Source: Heliocidaris erythrogramma (Eukaryota > Echinodermata > Echinoidea > Camarodonta > Echinometridae). Taken from it: a stretch of 64,000 nucleotides of DNA. The DNA lies in assembly GCA_025617745.1 (NCBI GenBank), contig CM046864.1, positions 31,563,239-31,627,238 of the forward strand. The letters run 5' to 3'. Under the pieces are notes generated by a model. The model had not been told where the DNA came from, ran no database searches, and saw nothing but the letters and a program-made list of their open reading frames with translations. Below are positions 45,120 to 57,600 of this stretch, piece after piece (position 1 is the stretch's first letter; every line of letters begins with the position of its first letter). The translations under genes and the position numbers were made by a program.

Positions 45120-45988
45120 TCATGAATGAGCACCTCAGCGTCCGGCATCCCTTACAGTCAGGCCCTCAGACTTCGCCGTATCTGCTCTGAGGATTCCGAC
45201 TTTTCCTTCCATGCCAGGAACTTGAAGAGACATCTCGTAGCCAGTGGCCATAGCGCCAGGACAGCCCAACAAGCCATCAACAAAGTTCTTTCCCTCCCCA
45301 GATCTGAAGTTCTCAAACAGAAAACTGACAGCCAGGATACCAATGACAGAATACCTCTCGTGGCCACCTTCCACCCCAATCTCCCTCCTCTCCGCAATAT
45401 CCTTCATGACAACCACCGTATTCTCAACACATCTGATCGTCTCCTACAGGCTGTTCCCAGTACCCCAATCCTGTCTTACCGACGCCCCCGCAACCTCAAG
45501 GATCTCATCGTTCGTGCTGAAGTGCCCCTCTCACTGGCCATTCTTCTCCCATTCAGCACGGCACCTTCAAATGTACATCTAACAAAGGCACCGTATGTGC
45601 TATACACATCCACGAGGGCGACACTTTCACCAGCAACTCTACCAACCTCCCTCACCAAACCAAGGGCAATATTACTTACACCACCACTAATGTTGTATAT
45701 CTCATCACTTGCAGAGTCTGCAGGACCCAGTACGTAGGGGAAACCAAGACCACACTCAAGAGACGCTTCTATGGGCAAAGATCCACTGTCAACACAGCCA
45801 AGCTTGACACTCCAGTGGGCCACCATTTTAACCTTCCTAACCATTCCATCACCGATATGATTCTACAGGGCATTGAATCTTTAGGTACCCGTCCCGACAC
45901 AGTCCGAACCAGCAGGGAGAAGTACTGGATGAGACGACTTCGCACCATCCAACCTCATGGCCTCAACATCCAGGAGGGAAATGATTAA
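45120..45988 (+). mobile_element. Penelope-like element 3' half: RT C-terminus and GIY-YIG endonuclease
   Basis: Frame 1 (45126 on) reads SGIPYSQALRLRRICS, then LPPLRNIL and ILSYRRPRNLKDLIVRAE, the thumb/linker end of a Penelope-like reverse transcriptase. A second frame, open from 45557 to a TAA at 45986-45988, gives HGTFKCTSNKGTVC and then the endonuclease: VVYLITCRVCRTQYVGET (the GIY and YIG strands in the variant form used by Penelope-like elements), LKRRFYGQ, VGHHFNLPNHSITDM, EKYWMRRLRTIQPHGLN. A frameshift near 45520 separates the two, so the copy is inactive. The RT catalytic core is 5'-truncated away. Such elements copy themselves by target-primed reverse transcription. Confidence 0.9.
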
Positions 45989-46735
45989 TACATCTTTTTA
46001 CTCCCCTTCCTTACATTATATTTTCTTGGACCACTCCCACTTAGTTTATTTTACTTATATTTAAATTTTATATACATATATTTTATTTGCATTTTACCTC
46101 CTCGTTGGATTTAGACACATATATTACAGACTTTATATGCACATGTATGTATGTATTTTTCAGTATATAGTATGCCTTACATCTTATAGTCTTGTATACA
46201 GTAGATAGCAAATATATATTTTTTCACTACACTTTACTCTATATGCCATATATTATGCAAACGGTGTCTGACAACTCGACTCCCTCTTTATTTTCTGCCC
46301 TACCACTCCACTGTACTGGACTTGTACAGTACTTATTCCTTTCTCTTACCCCTTGTCTTTGCATTGTTCCTTATCCTGTTTGATGTTGCCTCCCAATTTA
46401 TCCTTAGCTTCCATATGTTACCCAAACTTGAGCTTGGGGCTCATTACTGTCCTTGCATCTCCACGCCTTTGTGTTTGCTTTAACCCCACTCCACACCTAC
46501 TTGACTCCTTGCTTTTGACTCCTCACACTCCCCTTTTGTTTCCATTGTTTTGTGTCCCCAGCCCCTCCCTTACAGTTCCTGTTACATGTATACTGTTTTG
46601 TGTCTGTAGTCTATAAAAAATTATATGCTTGTCTTGCTTTTTATGTTTGTCTTTTTTCCTCTGACGAAGATTCTGCTAGGATCGAAAGCTCAGACCCCTT
46701 TTGACTCCAATTAATTAATGTATAACTTTTCTTTA
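45989..46735 (+). mobile_element. Penelope-like element 3' UTR with a hammerhead-like hairpin
   Basis: Pyrimidine-rich sequence without frames continues downstream of the endonuclease. At 46661-46687 there is ctgacga, then a 5-bp stem (gattc / ggatc with one G-U pair) around tgcta, then gaaa. CTGANGA..stem..GAAA is the hammerhead core, and hammerhead motifs are known in Penelope-like elements. An extra A between the core and the stem, and no clear cleavage triplet, make activity doubtful. Confidence 0.5.
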
Positions 46736-46744
46736 AACTTCACC

Positions 46745-46939
46745 ACCAACCTGACATTATTCCATCAGTGCCAATGGTATACTATAAAGCATACTGCTTG
46801 TATGTAAACAACCATTGGACCAACGGCTTTAAGTCCTCTCCGAGGGACTTGGGTTAATGCCTTACCAAAGGACATCCTGGTTTCGAACCCGGGTCCTTCA
46901 ATTACAAAGCCACTGCTCGACCACTAAGCTATCTCGCCC
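46745..46939 (-). mobile_element. tRNA-derived SINE, second family
   Basis: On the minus strand the head starts gggcgagatagcttagtggt (A box tagcttagtgg, 46921-46931) and has a B box gggttcgaaa (46881-46890) before ccaggatgtcc. The body includes aaggcattaacccaagtcc and ctcggagaggacttaaagcc, the latter shared in diverged form with the I/Nimb-like LINE 3' UTR at 13180-13215. Sharing a 3' region with a LINE is how SINEs borrow its enzymes. The 3' end is not sharply defined. Confidence 0.7.
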
Positions 46940-47099
46940 TTTCTCCGGATTATGGACATGATAGAACAGCACCTGATGGCAACACCTACTACAGCAACCC
47001 CCCGCCCCCCCCCCCCCCCCCGCACACAGGCTATGCAATTTATGAATTACTTTGACGAAAATAATCAGTAATGTGTGCTTGTACCAAGGCAAGGTGGGT

Positions 47100-47760
47100 T
47101 GAATGGCGCAAGACGGTCGGACTGATTGGGTGGGGTGGGGAACAGGGGCGTTGCTAAGATTTTTCAATAGGGGGGCGGGGCAGACGTGGAGGATCCAACC
47201 GCGTAGACAGAATTTCATTTTAGGGGCCGCTTGTGAGCACGCTCTGCGTGCTCCCCAGGGGGTAGGCGCAGGGAGGGGCTCCAGCGCGAAGCACGAAAGC
47301 TCTGACGTTTTATAGCAAATTTGAGATAAAGATAATGCCTCGTAGCACCTATTGTAGATGGAAAGTTAGTTCGACGTCGAGACTGCTTGTCAGTTATTTT
47401 GACACAATACTGCACTGTATGTAATAGGGGTGGGTACAGGGAATGGGGGGGGGGGGGGTGTCCCGCTTCCCGCGCAAAGCGGGTAAGCTCGTAGCAAACA
47501 ATTTTTTTAGGTGGAAAGTTGTATAGTTCGACGCCCAGACTGGTTTTCCCCTTCCCACGCGAAGCGCGAAAGCTCTGACGATTTATAGCAAATTTGAGAA
47601 TAAGATAGCGGCTCGTACATGTAGCACCTTCTTTTAGGCGGAAAGTTAGTTCGACACCCGGACTGTTTTTCAATTATTGGACGCAATACTGCACTGTGTG
47701 TATCAGGGGTGGGTGCAGGGAGGTGGGGGGGGGGGGGTTACTGCCCCTTCCCGCTCAAAA
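47100..47760 (+). repeat. Tandem repeat of cgcgaagcgcgaaagctctg units with G runs
   Basis: gcgaaagctctgacgttttatagcaaatt and its continuation appear at about 47290 and 47570, and a shorter form near 47762. The block gcacctattgtagatgg..gttagttcgac..ttttgacacaatactgcactg recurs about 290 bp later. Each unit ends with a G run. The minus-strand frame 47215-47673 runs through these repeats. Confidence 0.75.
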
Positions 47761-48089
47761 GCGCGAAAACTTTGACGTTTAAGCAAATTTCCTAGCGCCT
47801 TTTTAGGCTTTTTTCTCTCATTTCCTCTGCTTTTTCGATGTCGCCTTTTTTAAGGGGCTGAATTAGGGGGGGGGGGGGGGGGGGGTGGGGGCATGACCCC
47901 CCTTTGCCCGCCTGGGTAAGCCGGGGTGTATTTGTTTCATCGCCCCTCTCATTATTATTTCTTCGACACAGCCGCAGGGGTGTCTCCCATCCAATATAAT
48001 CATTTTGTTTGCTAATTTAATTCTTTCATATTTGAGTGTTTCATTGAACAATGAAAATCATATTGCAATATTTTAAAAATAATCCTAAC
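47761..48089. other. Non-coding with a long G run
   Basis: A G run of about 19 at 47868-47886, then AT-rich sequence leading into the minisatellite. Confidence 0.4.
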
Positions 48090-49475
48090 CATAAGCTCTT
48101 CTTCGATTATGAATAGCGACCATATTCTCTGAATATGAATAGCTACTCTCTTCTCCGATTATAAATAGCGACCCTCTTCTCCGATTATGAATTACAACAC
48201 TCTTTTCTGATTATGAATAGCGACCCTCTTCTCTGATTATGAATAGCGATCCTCTTCTCTGATTATGACTAGCGACCTCTTCTCTGTTTATGGCTAGCGA
48301 CCTCTTCTCTGATTATGACTAGCGTCCTCTTCTCTGATTATGAATAGCGATCCTCTTCTCTAATTATGAATAGCGATCCTCTTCTCTGATTATGAATAGC
48401 GACCCTCTACTCCGATTATGAATAGCGACCCTCTTTTCTGATTATGAATAGCGACCCTCTACTCTAATTATGTATAGTGACCCTCTTCTCCAGTTATGAA
48501 TAGCGACCCTCTTCTCCGATTATGAATAGCGACCCTCTTCTCTGATTATGAATAGCGACCCTCTTCTCCGATTATGAATAGCGACCCTCTTCTCTAATTA
48601 TGAATAGCGATCCTCTTCTCTGATTATGAATAGCGACCTCTTCTCTGGTTATGAATAGCGACCCTCTACTCCGATTATGAATAGCGACCCTCTTTTCTGA
48701 TTATGAATAGCGACCCTCTACTCTAATTATGTATAGTGACCCTCTTTTCCAGTTATGAATAGCGACCCTCTTCTCCGATTATGAATAGCGACCCTCTTCT
48801 CTGATTATGAATAGCGACCCTCTTCTACGATTATGAATAGCGACTCAATTCTACGATTATGAATAACAACCCTTATGAATATTGAACTTCATGAATAACG
48901 ACCCTCTTATGCTATTATGAATAGCGATCCTCTTTTTTGATTATGAGTAGCGACCTTTATGATTAACGACCCTGGTTTTGGTATTATGGATAGCGACCCT
49001 CTATCTGTATTATGTAGAGCGACCCTCATGACTTATTATGAATAGCGGTCTTTATGAGTAAGGACCCCTTTCTTCGATTATGAATAGCGACCCTCTTCTC
49101 TGATTATGAATAGCGATCCTCTTCTACGATTATGAATAACGACCCTCTTCTCCTATGATGAATAGCGACCCTCTTCTTCGATTATGAGTAGCTACCCTTA
49201 TGATTAACGACCCCGGTTTGGGTATTATGAATAGTGACCCTCTATCTGTATTATGTATAGCGACCCTTATGACTTATTATGAATAACGGTCTTTATGAGT
49301 AATGACTCTTTTCTTCGATTATGAATAGCAACTCTCTTCTCCTATTATGATGGTCCTTCTTTTTACTTTATGAATAGCGACCCTACAGGTATAGGAAATT
49401 ACACGTTATGAATAGCGGTCCTTATGAGCCACTGGGCCTTATGACTAGCCGTCCTTTTGACTAGCGAGGTTACCC
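48090..49475 (+). repeat. gaatagcgaccctc minisatellite, about fifty ~27-bp units
   Basis: Units read gattatgaatagcgaccctcttctct with single-base variants; the subset between 48420 and 48800 shows a repeated multi-unit pattern (ccctctactccgattatg ... tatgtatagtgacc twice). The right end, ggtataggaaattacacgtt..gactagcgaggttacccc (49390-49473), is the reverse complement of the left end of the fold-back element at 13800-13890. There are no unique spacers, so it is not a CRISPR array. Confidence 0.95.
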
Positions 49476-49684
49476 CGACCACCTCAACATAATTCAAAAC
49501 ACAGTCCATCCACCAAACAAATGAGGAATTCACTCTTGACAATAAAAATTCATTGCAACATTTCACTTTTTATATGGCCCCTACAGGCTGTTCCGTGAAA
49601 ACAACTTCAAACATGATAAGTCAATAATTTAAAAAAAATATCAGTGTTCAGACATAAAATTTAGATTTTTTTTGCATAGGTTGA
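49476..49684. other. Non-coding spacer
   Basis: AT-rich with no supported feature. Confidence 0.35.
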
Positions 49685-49737
49685 TATATATATATATATA
49701 TATCAGTACAAAATATATATATATATATATATCAGTA

Positions 49738-49798
<61 letters not shown>

Positions 49799-49816
49799 TA
49801 CAATATATATATATAT
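49685..49816. repeat. TA microsatellite in blocks
   Basis: Four (TA)n blocks separated by identical cagtacaa spacers. A further (TA)n lies at 51013-51065, beyond the inverted-repeat element. Confidence 0.95.
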
Positions 49817-50926
49817 GAAGAGCTTAGTTCCAAAAGGGCTAAATCCAGTTTTGACCTAAACTTAGTTTTAAGGATTAGCATGCGTATCTCGCACATATTG
49901 CATTAAAAAAAATAATAAGTTGAAGCCAATCTGTTGCATTCCAAAAAGGACAGAATCCACTCTGTGATTACAAATTTGTTAAAGACCTCAGCCTGACCGA
50001 ATTTTGAAATATACACTTTATTCATCCACGGGGAGCTATATATTTTCTGAACAAATTGAAACCAACTTCATGAGATTCCGTTTCCTGTGGAATGAGTAAC
50101 AGGGTCCCGAATGTTGAGCCCCGGTTGTTTTTCTGACGAGGGCCCCGTCTCTGAGGAACGCTACTTTGCGGGGGGTGAAAATCTGATGACGACATATCGT
50201 GTAGACGCACTCGGAGCTGTATACATGACATGTCGTCACACGTCTAGAGGCCCCCTGCAGTTTCCTCTCTTGTTACGCAATAGGGAGGGGGCGGACCAAA
50301 AAAAATTATCTTTTTTTATTTTTTATGGATAAACGGAGACGAAAATTTATGAATTCCCAGGGTAATTATATTCTTTGTTTACTAAACTTTACGTCAATAT
50401 ATGGTTGTTTTGGGTCAGGCTGAGGTCTTTAACTTAAACCGTGTTCCATTAAACTTTGTATCAATATATTTGCAAGTGTGGTGCTGCTACCCAGTTTTGA
50501 TCATCAGTACAAAATTTGATATTTTGTATATTTTTGGATTTTATCCCTAACTCCCAAAAATACTAACTTGAAAAAAGAGGGGGGGGGAGGTGTAGTATTG
50601 TTTTTGTCGAAAACCTTTTTAAAAAATGGAATTCTCACTCTGCTAGCAATATTGATATGTTTCATACTGAAGTTAACATGATAACACCCCAAAAAGACGA
50701 CCGGCTACAGTTTCATTCCAAAAGGAATTAAATCCACAAAAATCCAAATCATAACAAATCTTCAAAACTCAAAATATATTGTTACATTTTTAGAACATTA
50801 TTAAGATGGTCTAAGGCAATATTCTTGACAAATATTGAACGAGGAAAAGAGGTGAAATAAAAAACTTGATATATTCAAAAACGCCAAAAGTGGATTTAAT
50901 CCCTTTTGGAATGAAATTCTTCATAT
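49813..50926. mobile_element. 1.1-kb element with ~41-bp inverted ends
   Basis: atatgaagagcttagttcca..aagggctaaatccagttttg (49813-49853) is mirrored by caaaagtggatttaatccct..tttggaatgaaattcttcat (50886-50926), with several mismatches. Diverged sub-copies of tccaaaaagga..aatcca occur at about 49938 and 50712. TA repeats lie on both sides. No transposase frame is present. Confidence 0.65.
49983..50428. mobile_element. 446-bp TTAA MITE nested in the 1.1-kb element
   Basis: Perfect 16-bp terminal inverted repeats, agacctcagcctgacc at 49983-49998 and ggtcaggctgaggtct at 50413-50428, each flanked by TTAA (49979-49982 and 50429-50432). This satisfies both structural criteria for a piggyBac/Kolobok-type non-autonomous element. 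The interior is GC-richer than its host. Frames inside it have no domain. Confidence 0.9.
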
Positions 50927-51012
50927 GTTTGTAAGTGAATAAAAACATAATTAAATATATCGATAAATGAAACAATAAACAATTAATATAGATCAGTAAG
51001 TATACAAATGTT

Positions 51013-51068
<56 letters not shown>

Positions 51069-51493
51069 AACGCATATCAAAAGACATCATAGCTTTTCTA
51101 ACTTTATCTATAGTATATGGAATACATTCCTATTAAATGCAGTGATCTACGCCAATAGCAGTGATCAAGCTGCATCGCTTGATACATTATGCTGCACATA
51201 TATAGAGATTTTGAATTATGATAGATCCGTAATAAACTTCGTTTTGAAAATGCAAAACATGTTTCTTAAAAAAAGTTCGCTCTAAGAATGTACGGGGTGG
51301 GCTTCCCGGATTCACCCCCCCCCCCCCGGTGCCTTGATTGAGATGTAAACTGCATCATTATTCTCTTTTAAAAAGGCCAAATAAAATGATTAAACAAAAT
51401 ACTCCTCAGTGATGTCACTGTCAAAGTAGGATTTTTAGGTAATATAAGCAGAGAGAAATCTCAAAGCAGAAGAGACTACATGTAGGTGATATT
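50927..51493. other. Non-coding, likely 3' flank of the DUF1647-like gene
   Basis: Contains a TA microsatellite (51013-51065) and a C run near 51317. On the minus strand it lies downstream of the gene's stop codon; I could not pick a polyadenylation signal. Confidence 0.4.
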
Positions 51494-52012
51494 TCATTTT
51501 TCACAAGTCTGCACTTTTTCGCCTTTTATACTTCGCTCAATGAATACTGTTTCATCGAAAATGGCGTTATCGTTGTTTTGGGGACCCCACTCCCCTTTCA
51601 GGTTTTTATATACCAGAATGGCTAGTATGGAGGCATCGAAACGATGTCTCCCAACTCTAGCACCTTCCGGAGCGATACAACGAAGTTCTAATGCGCACCT
51701 CAACATTGGCTGAACGATTGTACGCTGAATAACTGAACCGTTGATGTAAAGTTGCCGATTTGCGGCTGGGTAGGCGGCCTCATTTTTTGATTCATAATAT
51801 ACCTTTCTATCAACTCCCAGTTGTTCATACATGGCGGGAAGTGTGAAAAAGTATTGGTGCTTTATTTTAGTCGTTGTTTTGGGATCGAAACTGTGCCAGT
51901 GGCTCATGTACCCATGGTGGTTTAGTGCTGCTGGTATGAGCCTCTTCAGAGAGTCTGTAAAACGAATCGATGCATCTGCCCAGAAAATCCCTCCAAATTC
52001 TTTCAGGATTAT
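51494..52012 (-). CDS. DUF1647-like gene, exon 4 (terminal)
   Basis: Acceptor ttctttacatag precedes 52012. It opens [18 protein letters not shown], where the W-A-D-A-S segment is the family's most conserved core. It continues [56 protein letters not shown] and ends VQTCEK at a TGA (51496-51494). Confidence 0.9.
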   Translation of the reverse strand: MILKEFGGIFWADASIRFTDSLKRLIPAALNHHGYMSHWHSFDPKTTTKIKHQYFFTLPAMYEQLGVDRKVYYESKNEAAYPAANRQLYINGSVIQRTIVQPMLRCALELRCIAPEGARVGRHRFDASILAILVYKNLKGEWGPQNNDNAIFDETVFIERSIKGEKVQTCEK

Positions 52013-54657
52013 CTATGTAAAGAAATGAAAATATATTATAAAAAAGGAAATAAAAGGATAAAAAAATAAATATATTTTGTTATACTTACCATTATTATTA
52101 TCATCATTATTATTGTTATTTTTATTATTATTGTTGTTATTAGTATCATTATCATTATTATCATCATCATTATTATTATTATTATTATTATCATCATCAC
52201 CATCATTATTATAATCGTTATTATCCTCCTCATCATTTATCATAGTCCACTACCTGTACTGCTCTCTATCCCCGGCCTTGTGTATCGTACGTATGTGGGC
52301 GCCGCTCACATATCAGCTATATACAAATGTCAACACAAAGGGCGGACACAGAGCCTTTCGGGGAGGGTGATTTTGTGGGGAAAAGTGAATTAGTGGGGAT
52401 GTACGGATCAGCGCACGCGAACGCATGCATTAAAAAAAAGGTCAAAGATTGATACCACCATAAATTGGTCTACATTTATCATCACCCTCATCATCATAAT
52501 CAAAATAATATGGATCTTACATCTATGATGATAGGCTTCCATGCGTAGGTGTGCAGATTCTTGACGTGAACGGGATATGATTGAAAAGGAAACGACCGAA
52601 GTTCAACGTTGCAGAACTTCTTAACCTGCACAGTTCAAAATGTGAGAAAAGGCTAAGATTTCGAATGCATCTATTGACCTGTATTCATAAAGGGACTAGA
52701 TGTAGGCTTGGTTTACACCCTAACATATAAGATCGAGTTCGTCCATTGGTTTACGAATTCCCTAATAGTTTTTGAAAGAGCAATTATATAATTATTTTCC
52801 CTATTTTCCCGCAATTTTCTATTTCATTAATAAAATAGGGGGAAATAAAGTAAATTTCCCCCATTGTTTTCATGAACATAATTTCCCCTCTATTCTGTAC
52901 AAAATAGTAGGCAAATAAAGCATGTTCTACCTCTTTATTCTATTTCTACTATTTTCCCTCTTATTTACTCCTAGTTCTTTGAAATGGGAGAGGGGCTATT
53001 TTCTTCCTATTTTCCACCTTTCCTTTTGAGAAAAAGCATTTCTGTGAAAGATCGTGAAAAACTGACTCTTTTTTAGTATGAAAGCTCACGTAATTATCAA
53101 GAGCATGGCAATGCAGTCCTATGTAGTCAGTTATCTGGATAGCATGAAATTAATCTCCCGTCGTTTACTTGAACCATTTTAAGCTTATACTCAAATCCTG
53201 TTAATGATATTTGGAAAGGCAACTTCGCTCTTTCAATGTCTATTTTAAGTATGCTTTTTGAGAATTCCAGTTGAAAGTCTTTTTTAAAGAATCATCGTTT
53301 GCGCATTGCAATTAATACACAAAAAATACATTGTACTGTATGATGCACCTACGTGATGAAACAGTACAAAAGTATACTTATGTTACAAAACAACAGCGGT
53401 TCATCTTTGAGTTTCTACATAATATCTTTAATCAATTCATATTCTTTGTTTTAAAAAAAAATCGTGATTTCGAGTAGGTCTCCTTGTCTATTTTCCACAT
53501 GTTTTTTTTTTTATTTTCGCGCTATTTTAATAATCCTAATGGGCATGCACAAAGTTTGAAATATTCCCATTTTAAAATACGTTGAATATAAATGACAGTA
53601 AAATAATCACCATTTTCTTAGCATTTTCTTCCTGGTTTTTCCCTACTTTTCTGTTTTTCTCTCCAAATAAAACCCAAATAGCCAACTGTTAAAAAGTGTT
53701 TAAAAACGAGATATTTTATTCCTGTAACAAAAACTAATTCTTCCTATTAAAGGGATACTCAATCGCCGATTGTGGACGTTTTTATGCCGCGAGAGGGCAC
53801 CGTGTTCGTTACCTGATCATGCGGGGCGCAAACCTCGGATAGACAGGTCGCCGCACAAACATGCACGCTTCGCCTGAGCTCGAGCTCTCGTGCGAGATTC
53901 GGTCGGCTTCGTGCAGTCCGAAAGATAATCCCAGTAGTCCAACGGACGCGTTCGACGCACAAACTTTGTGTACGAGTGAATGGGGCTTACGCGATCCTGA
54001 CTTTCCCCACAGCCGCCTGGTTGCGTATCCCTTTAATTATTATTCTATTTTCATTCTATTTTCTTTTTAGTTTCATCAACTTTAAAACGGAGTAAGCTCT
54101 TGTACCAATACGTATTTACTATGATAATCAGAATGTGCTTAAATAGTGTGCCAAGTTTTAGGGCAATCTAATGATCCCTTTATAAAGAGTTATGTTGGGT
54201 TCTAATACTCCTTTTGTCATCTTCGCTCACTACTTCGCAAGTCAGAGTACTTCAATAGACTGCAAACTTTAGACCCTTATTTCTCATTATTTTGAGTAAT
54301 ATTATGTGAGACTGGGCATTCTACTCTATCTTTAGTGGGTTAAGAGCATCCAATCCTAATGAGTTATACATCGTTTTTTACGACAAAATTGCATGCTTTC
54401 GAACAATACCTCCTCATTACCATTCTTTTCCTGGTGATGCTACAACATGTCTGATATAGCAATTCCTATGTAGGCATTGTGTGGTCTATTAGAACAGATG
54501 GTCATCTTTGGCAAAGCTACATACCACTGTCTCTCCTTAGCTCACTAATGATTGACAGATGATGTCATAACATGAATGAAATATGGGGCATTTCTTTAGG
54601 GTGGAGCTTAGCATGTTTGAGAACATGATTTCAAAAATATTTTTTATAAATAATGAA

Positions 54658-54693
<36 letters not shown>

Positions 54694-57600
54694 TGAAAGG
54701 ATACTTTTTTCTAATTACTTTAAGAATATGGAGGTACAACACAATCTAAATTTTGTACTTTTGACAGTTTTTAGTATACCCATATTTTTCTTCTCTGGAT
54801 TTTCTTGTATCAGTTTTTTTCCGACCCTGAATATTTGTCTCAGTTTGATCTCCCATAACTTAAAAACGGAGTTAATTCTTGTTATGATACGTGTCCACTA
54901 TAATAAGCGGGATGTGTGTACTTAATATTTTAAAGGCGTTACTCGGAGATGTACAAACAAATCAAAATGCAATAAATTTGGAATCAACGGGAAGGGGAAG
55001 ATGCCCTAAAACATTCTATTAACCTTCGAAATCCATAGGTTTTCATAAATTAATATTATTCTGTTTCAAATGTGTGCAAAAATGTTCGCATATTTTCGCC
55101 CCGCCAGCAGTTTCTTTTTAACCCTTGGAAATGTGACGTAATACTCGGGACACACTTGCTTGCTTCTAGCTAGCTCACGATCACGTCAATACAGCGCGCG
55201 CACATAACGTTCACGGTTCGCGGTAAGCTACTGATTTCTTCCAATCTTTGAAAATCTTGTGGACAAAATGTCTGACTTTGGCCCTGATTCAGATGTTAGA
55301 ACCTGAAATCACACCGTGATTCCATCAATCACTGGGTGAATCACTGCAGCAGCCACACGCACATATACGATTCATACAGTTACAGTACAGTCAAGTCGTA
55401 TATTGTAAGCTAGTTGTCCCGAGAATGACGTCATTTTTCTAGTGCAAGAATTCTCGCTTTCGTGGCTCATCTGAAACCCTGTCAATGGTTTTGAAAAAAG
55501 TCCTGATACTCTTTTTGAACAAGCTTATATCTCTAAAATAATTTCAAAAGTATTCTTTGGGGGATTAGCTTTCCGAAAATGTATAATTTGTCCTATTTCT
55601 TATTATATGGGACATTTCTCCGGTTATCTGCTTTAAGTTCTAGAACAAGCTGATAATTCCTTCAGAGAGATTTCTATTGAGTTCTAATCCTGTACTGTCA
55701 TCTTGTTAAAATGCTTCAATAGACTGCAAACTTTAAAAACCCTTATTTCTCAAAAGTAAGCATTCTGTGGGACTAGAATTCTTCTCTTTGTAAAGTGGGT
55801 TAAGAACATCCGACGCTTTTATGAGTTACATATCATTTAAAAGCTGAGAATCTCCTCTTTCAGATTCAGACCTAAACTAAAAATTCATAGCTGGCGACTT
55901 TTTGGTGGTTTTTTGGTGCCTGAACACAAGTGGTATAAGCCCAATTAGTCCAATACCAATTTGGTCCATCAATCCGTCGCTCATTTCACGAAGTGGCACA
56001 AAGGCCCAAAATCGCGTACATAGTCAATTTTGAGTTTTCTTCATTTTTACGATCTACTAGCCATGTTCTACCATTTCACTAAATGTAATAATTATGTTTA
56101 TTTATGCAAAAACACGTCGTGCTGAAAGTGACACGAGCCATGAAAATGCAGATTCATAATTTCACGAACCGGCACAAGACGGCGCGCGCACTGCGAACCG
56201 TGTGTTTTCGTGCGCGCGCCTCGTTCTTTGTATGTATTATGAAGACGTGCGTGCTTCCTCGAGCTAATCTTATACTTTCATTTTCGGCTTGTTCATAAAA
56301 AAAATCCCAATGACCCAGAACCACAGTGTTTGCATCAGGCTGGCCCTCCAAAAATCTCTCAAAGCAAATATGAAGATTTGCTAACTCTCTGTTCTGGACG
56401 CATCCCCGTCATCAATTATCCAGATAACCAAGCATTTTACCGCCAGCTTCCGCACTAAACAGGTGGTATTGTAGCAACTTCACTCATTTGTTTACATTAG
56501 ACAGACAGGACTGATCAAAGCTTGATCATAGTTTGTTTATGTGGATCAGCTGGTTAAAGTTCATTCAACTGCTCACTTCCTCACTGGACAATACCAAAGA
56601 CCTTCTCCTTATTCAACTCCTGCACTCAGCATTCATCTTTTGTTCTCCACTACACCAGGCAAGGCACTCTACACAATGTTCTACATTCTTCATTGCTTCA
56701 CTCCCTTATAATAGAACTTGTTTTTGTTGCCTGGATACAAACCTTCCAATGACATGAGTTTACTGAGCACATGGACTTTCAGATTTTCACTTAGTAGGAA
56801 GTTTTCATCTAGAGAACACGTTCTTTTTCTACTGAGTCACACATTCACAACCTAGGACTACCAACATTTGGACATCGCATCTTCATTTACTCATCCATTT
56901 TCTTTATCTGGCAAACAGCAGATTTGACTCTTATTTTATCAACATTAGACAACAGTGATCTACTTTCTTTTCGCTTGTGCTGGCCGCGGGGCCAGTGCAG
57001 TATTTGTAAATGGAGCTCTTTCGCGATCGCGAATATTCAGGATTATTATGAAAGATAGAACATTTTGGGGGGAGATTAAGAATTATAATTTGTTTGCTCG
57101 GAAGCATTTAGAGATATATTGTAACTTTTAGAGATATATAGTATGTTGAGAGGTATGTTGTATGTTGAGAGGTATGTTGTATTATATATTGTATGTTGAG
57201 AGATATCTTGTATGTTGTATATGCTGTATATGTTGTATTACCTTATAATTAACTTGCGTAAGAAATTGTATTTGTGATGTAGATATTTCCAACTAGAGCG
57301 TTGAGGTGATGATGATTTTCAGATCTTTTGTGGTAATATAAGTCACAAAGATATTTGTATAATAGTAATTCTGATTTGTTGATTACAAGAAAGATTGACT
57401 AAAATCAACTCACATCTCTGAGAACTTGTGCCAACATTGAAAGGGGTGGGGTGACTAATGTATGTATTCACAGACAGTTACTAAGATGCTGGCGTATTTG
57501 TCCGCACTAACACTTCCATCTTTTCTTTAAGTTGAAGCTTAGCTTATAGTAGAGATATGATAGATGTAAGTATTAACGACGAACTCATAATTATATTTTG

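Noticed and set aside
45135-45844. Minus-strand frames of 79-122 codons
   Set aside because: Antisense of the Penelope-like element coding region.
48090-49475. CRISPR-like regular repeats
   Set aside because: Units are contiguous with no unique spacers, the genome is eukaryotic, and no cas genes are present.
52013-52243. Asn/Asp-rich and Ile-rich minus-strand proteins
   Set aside because: Products of an ATT/ATC microsatellite inside an intron.
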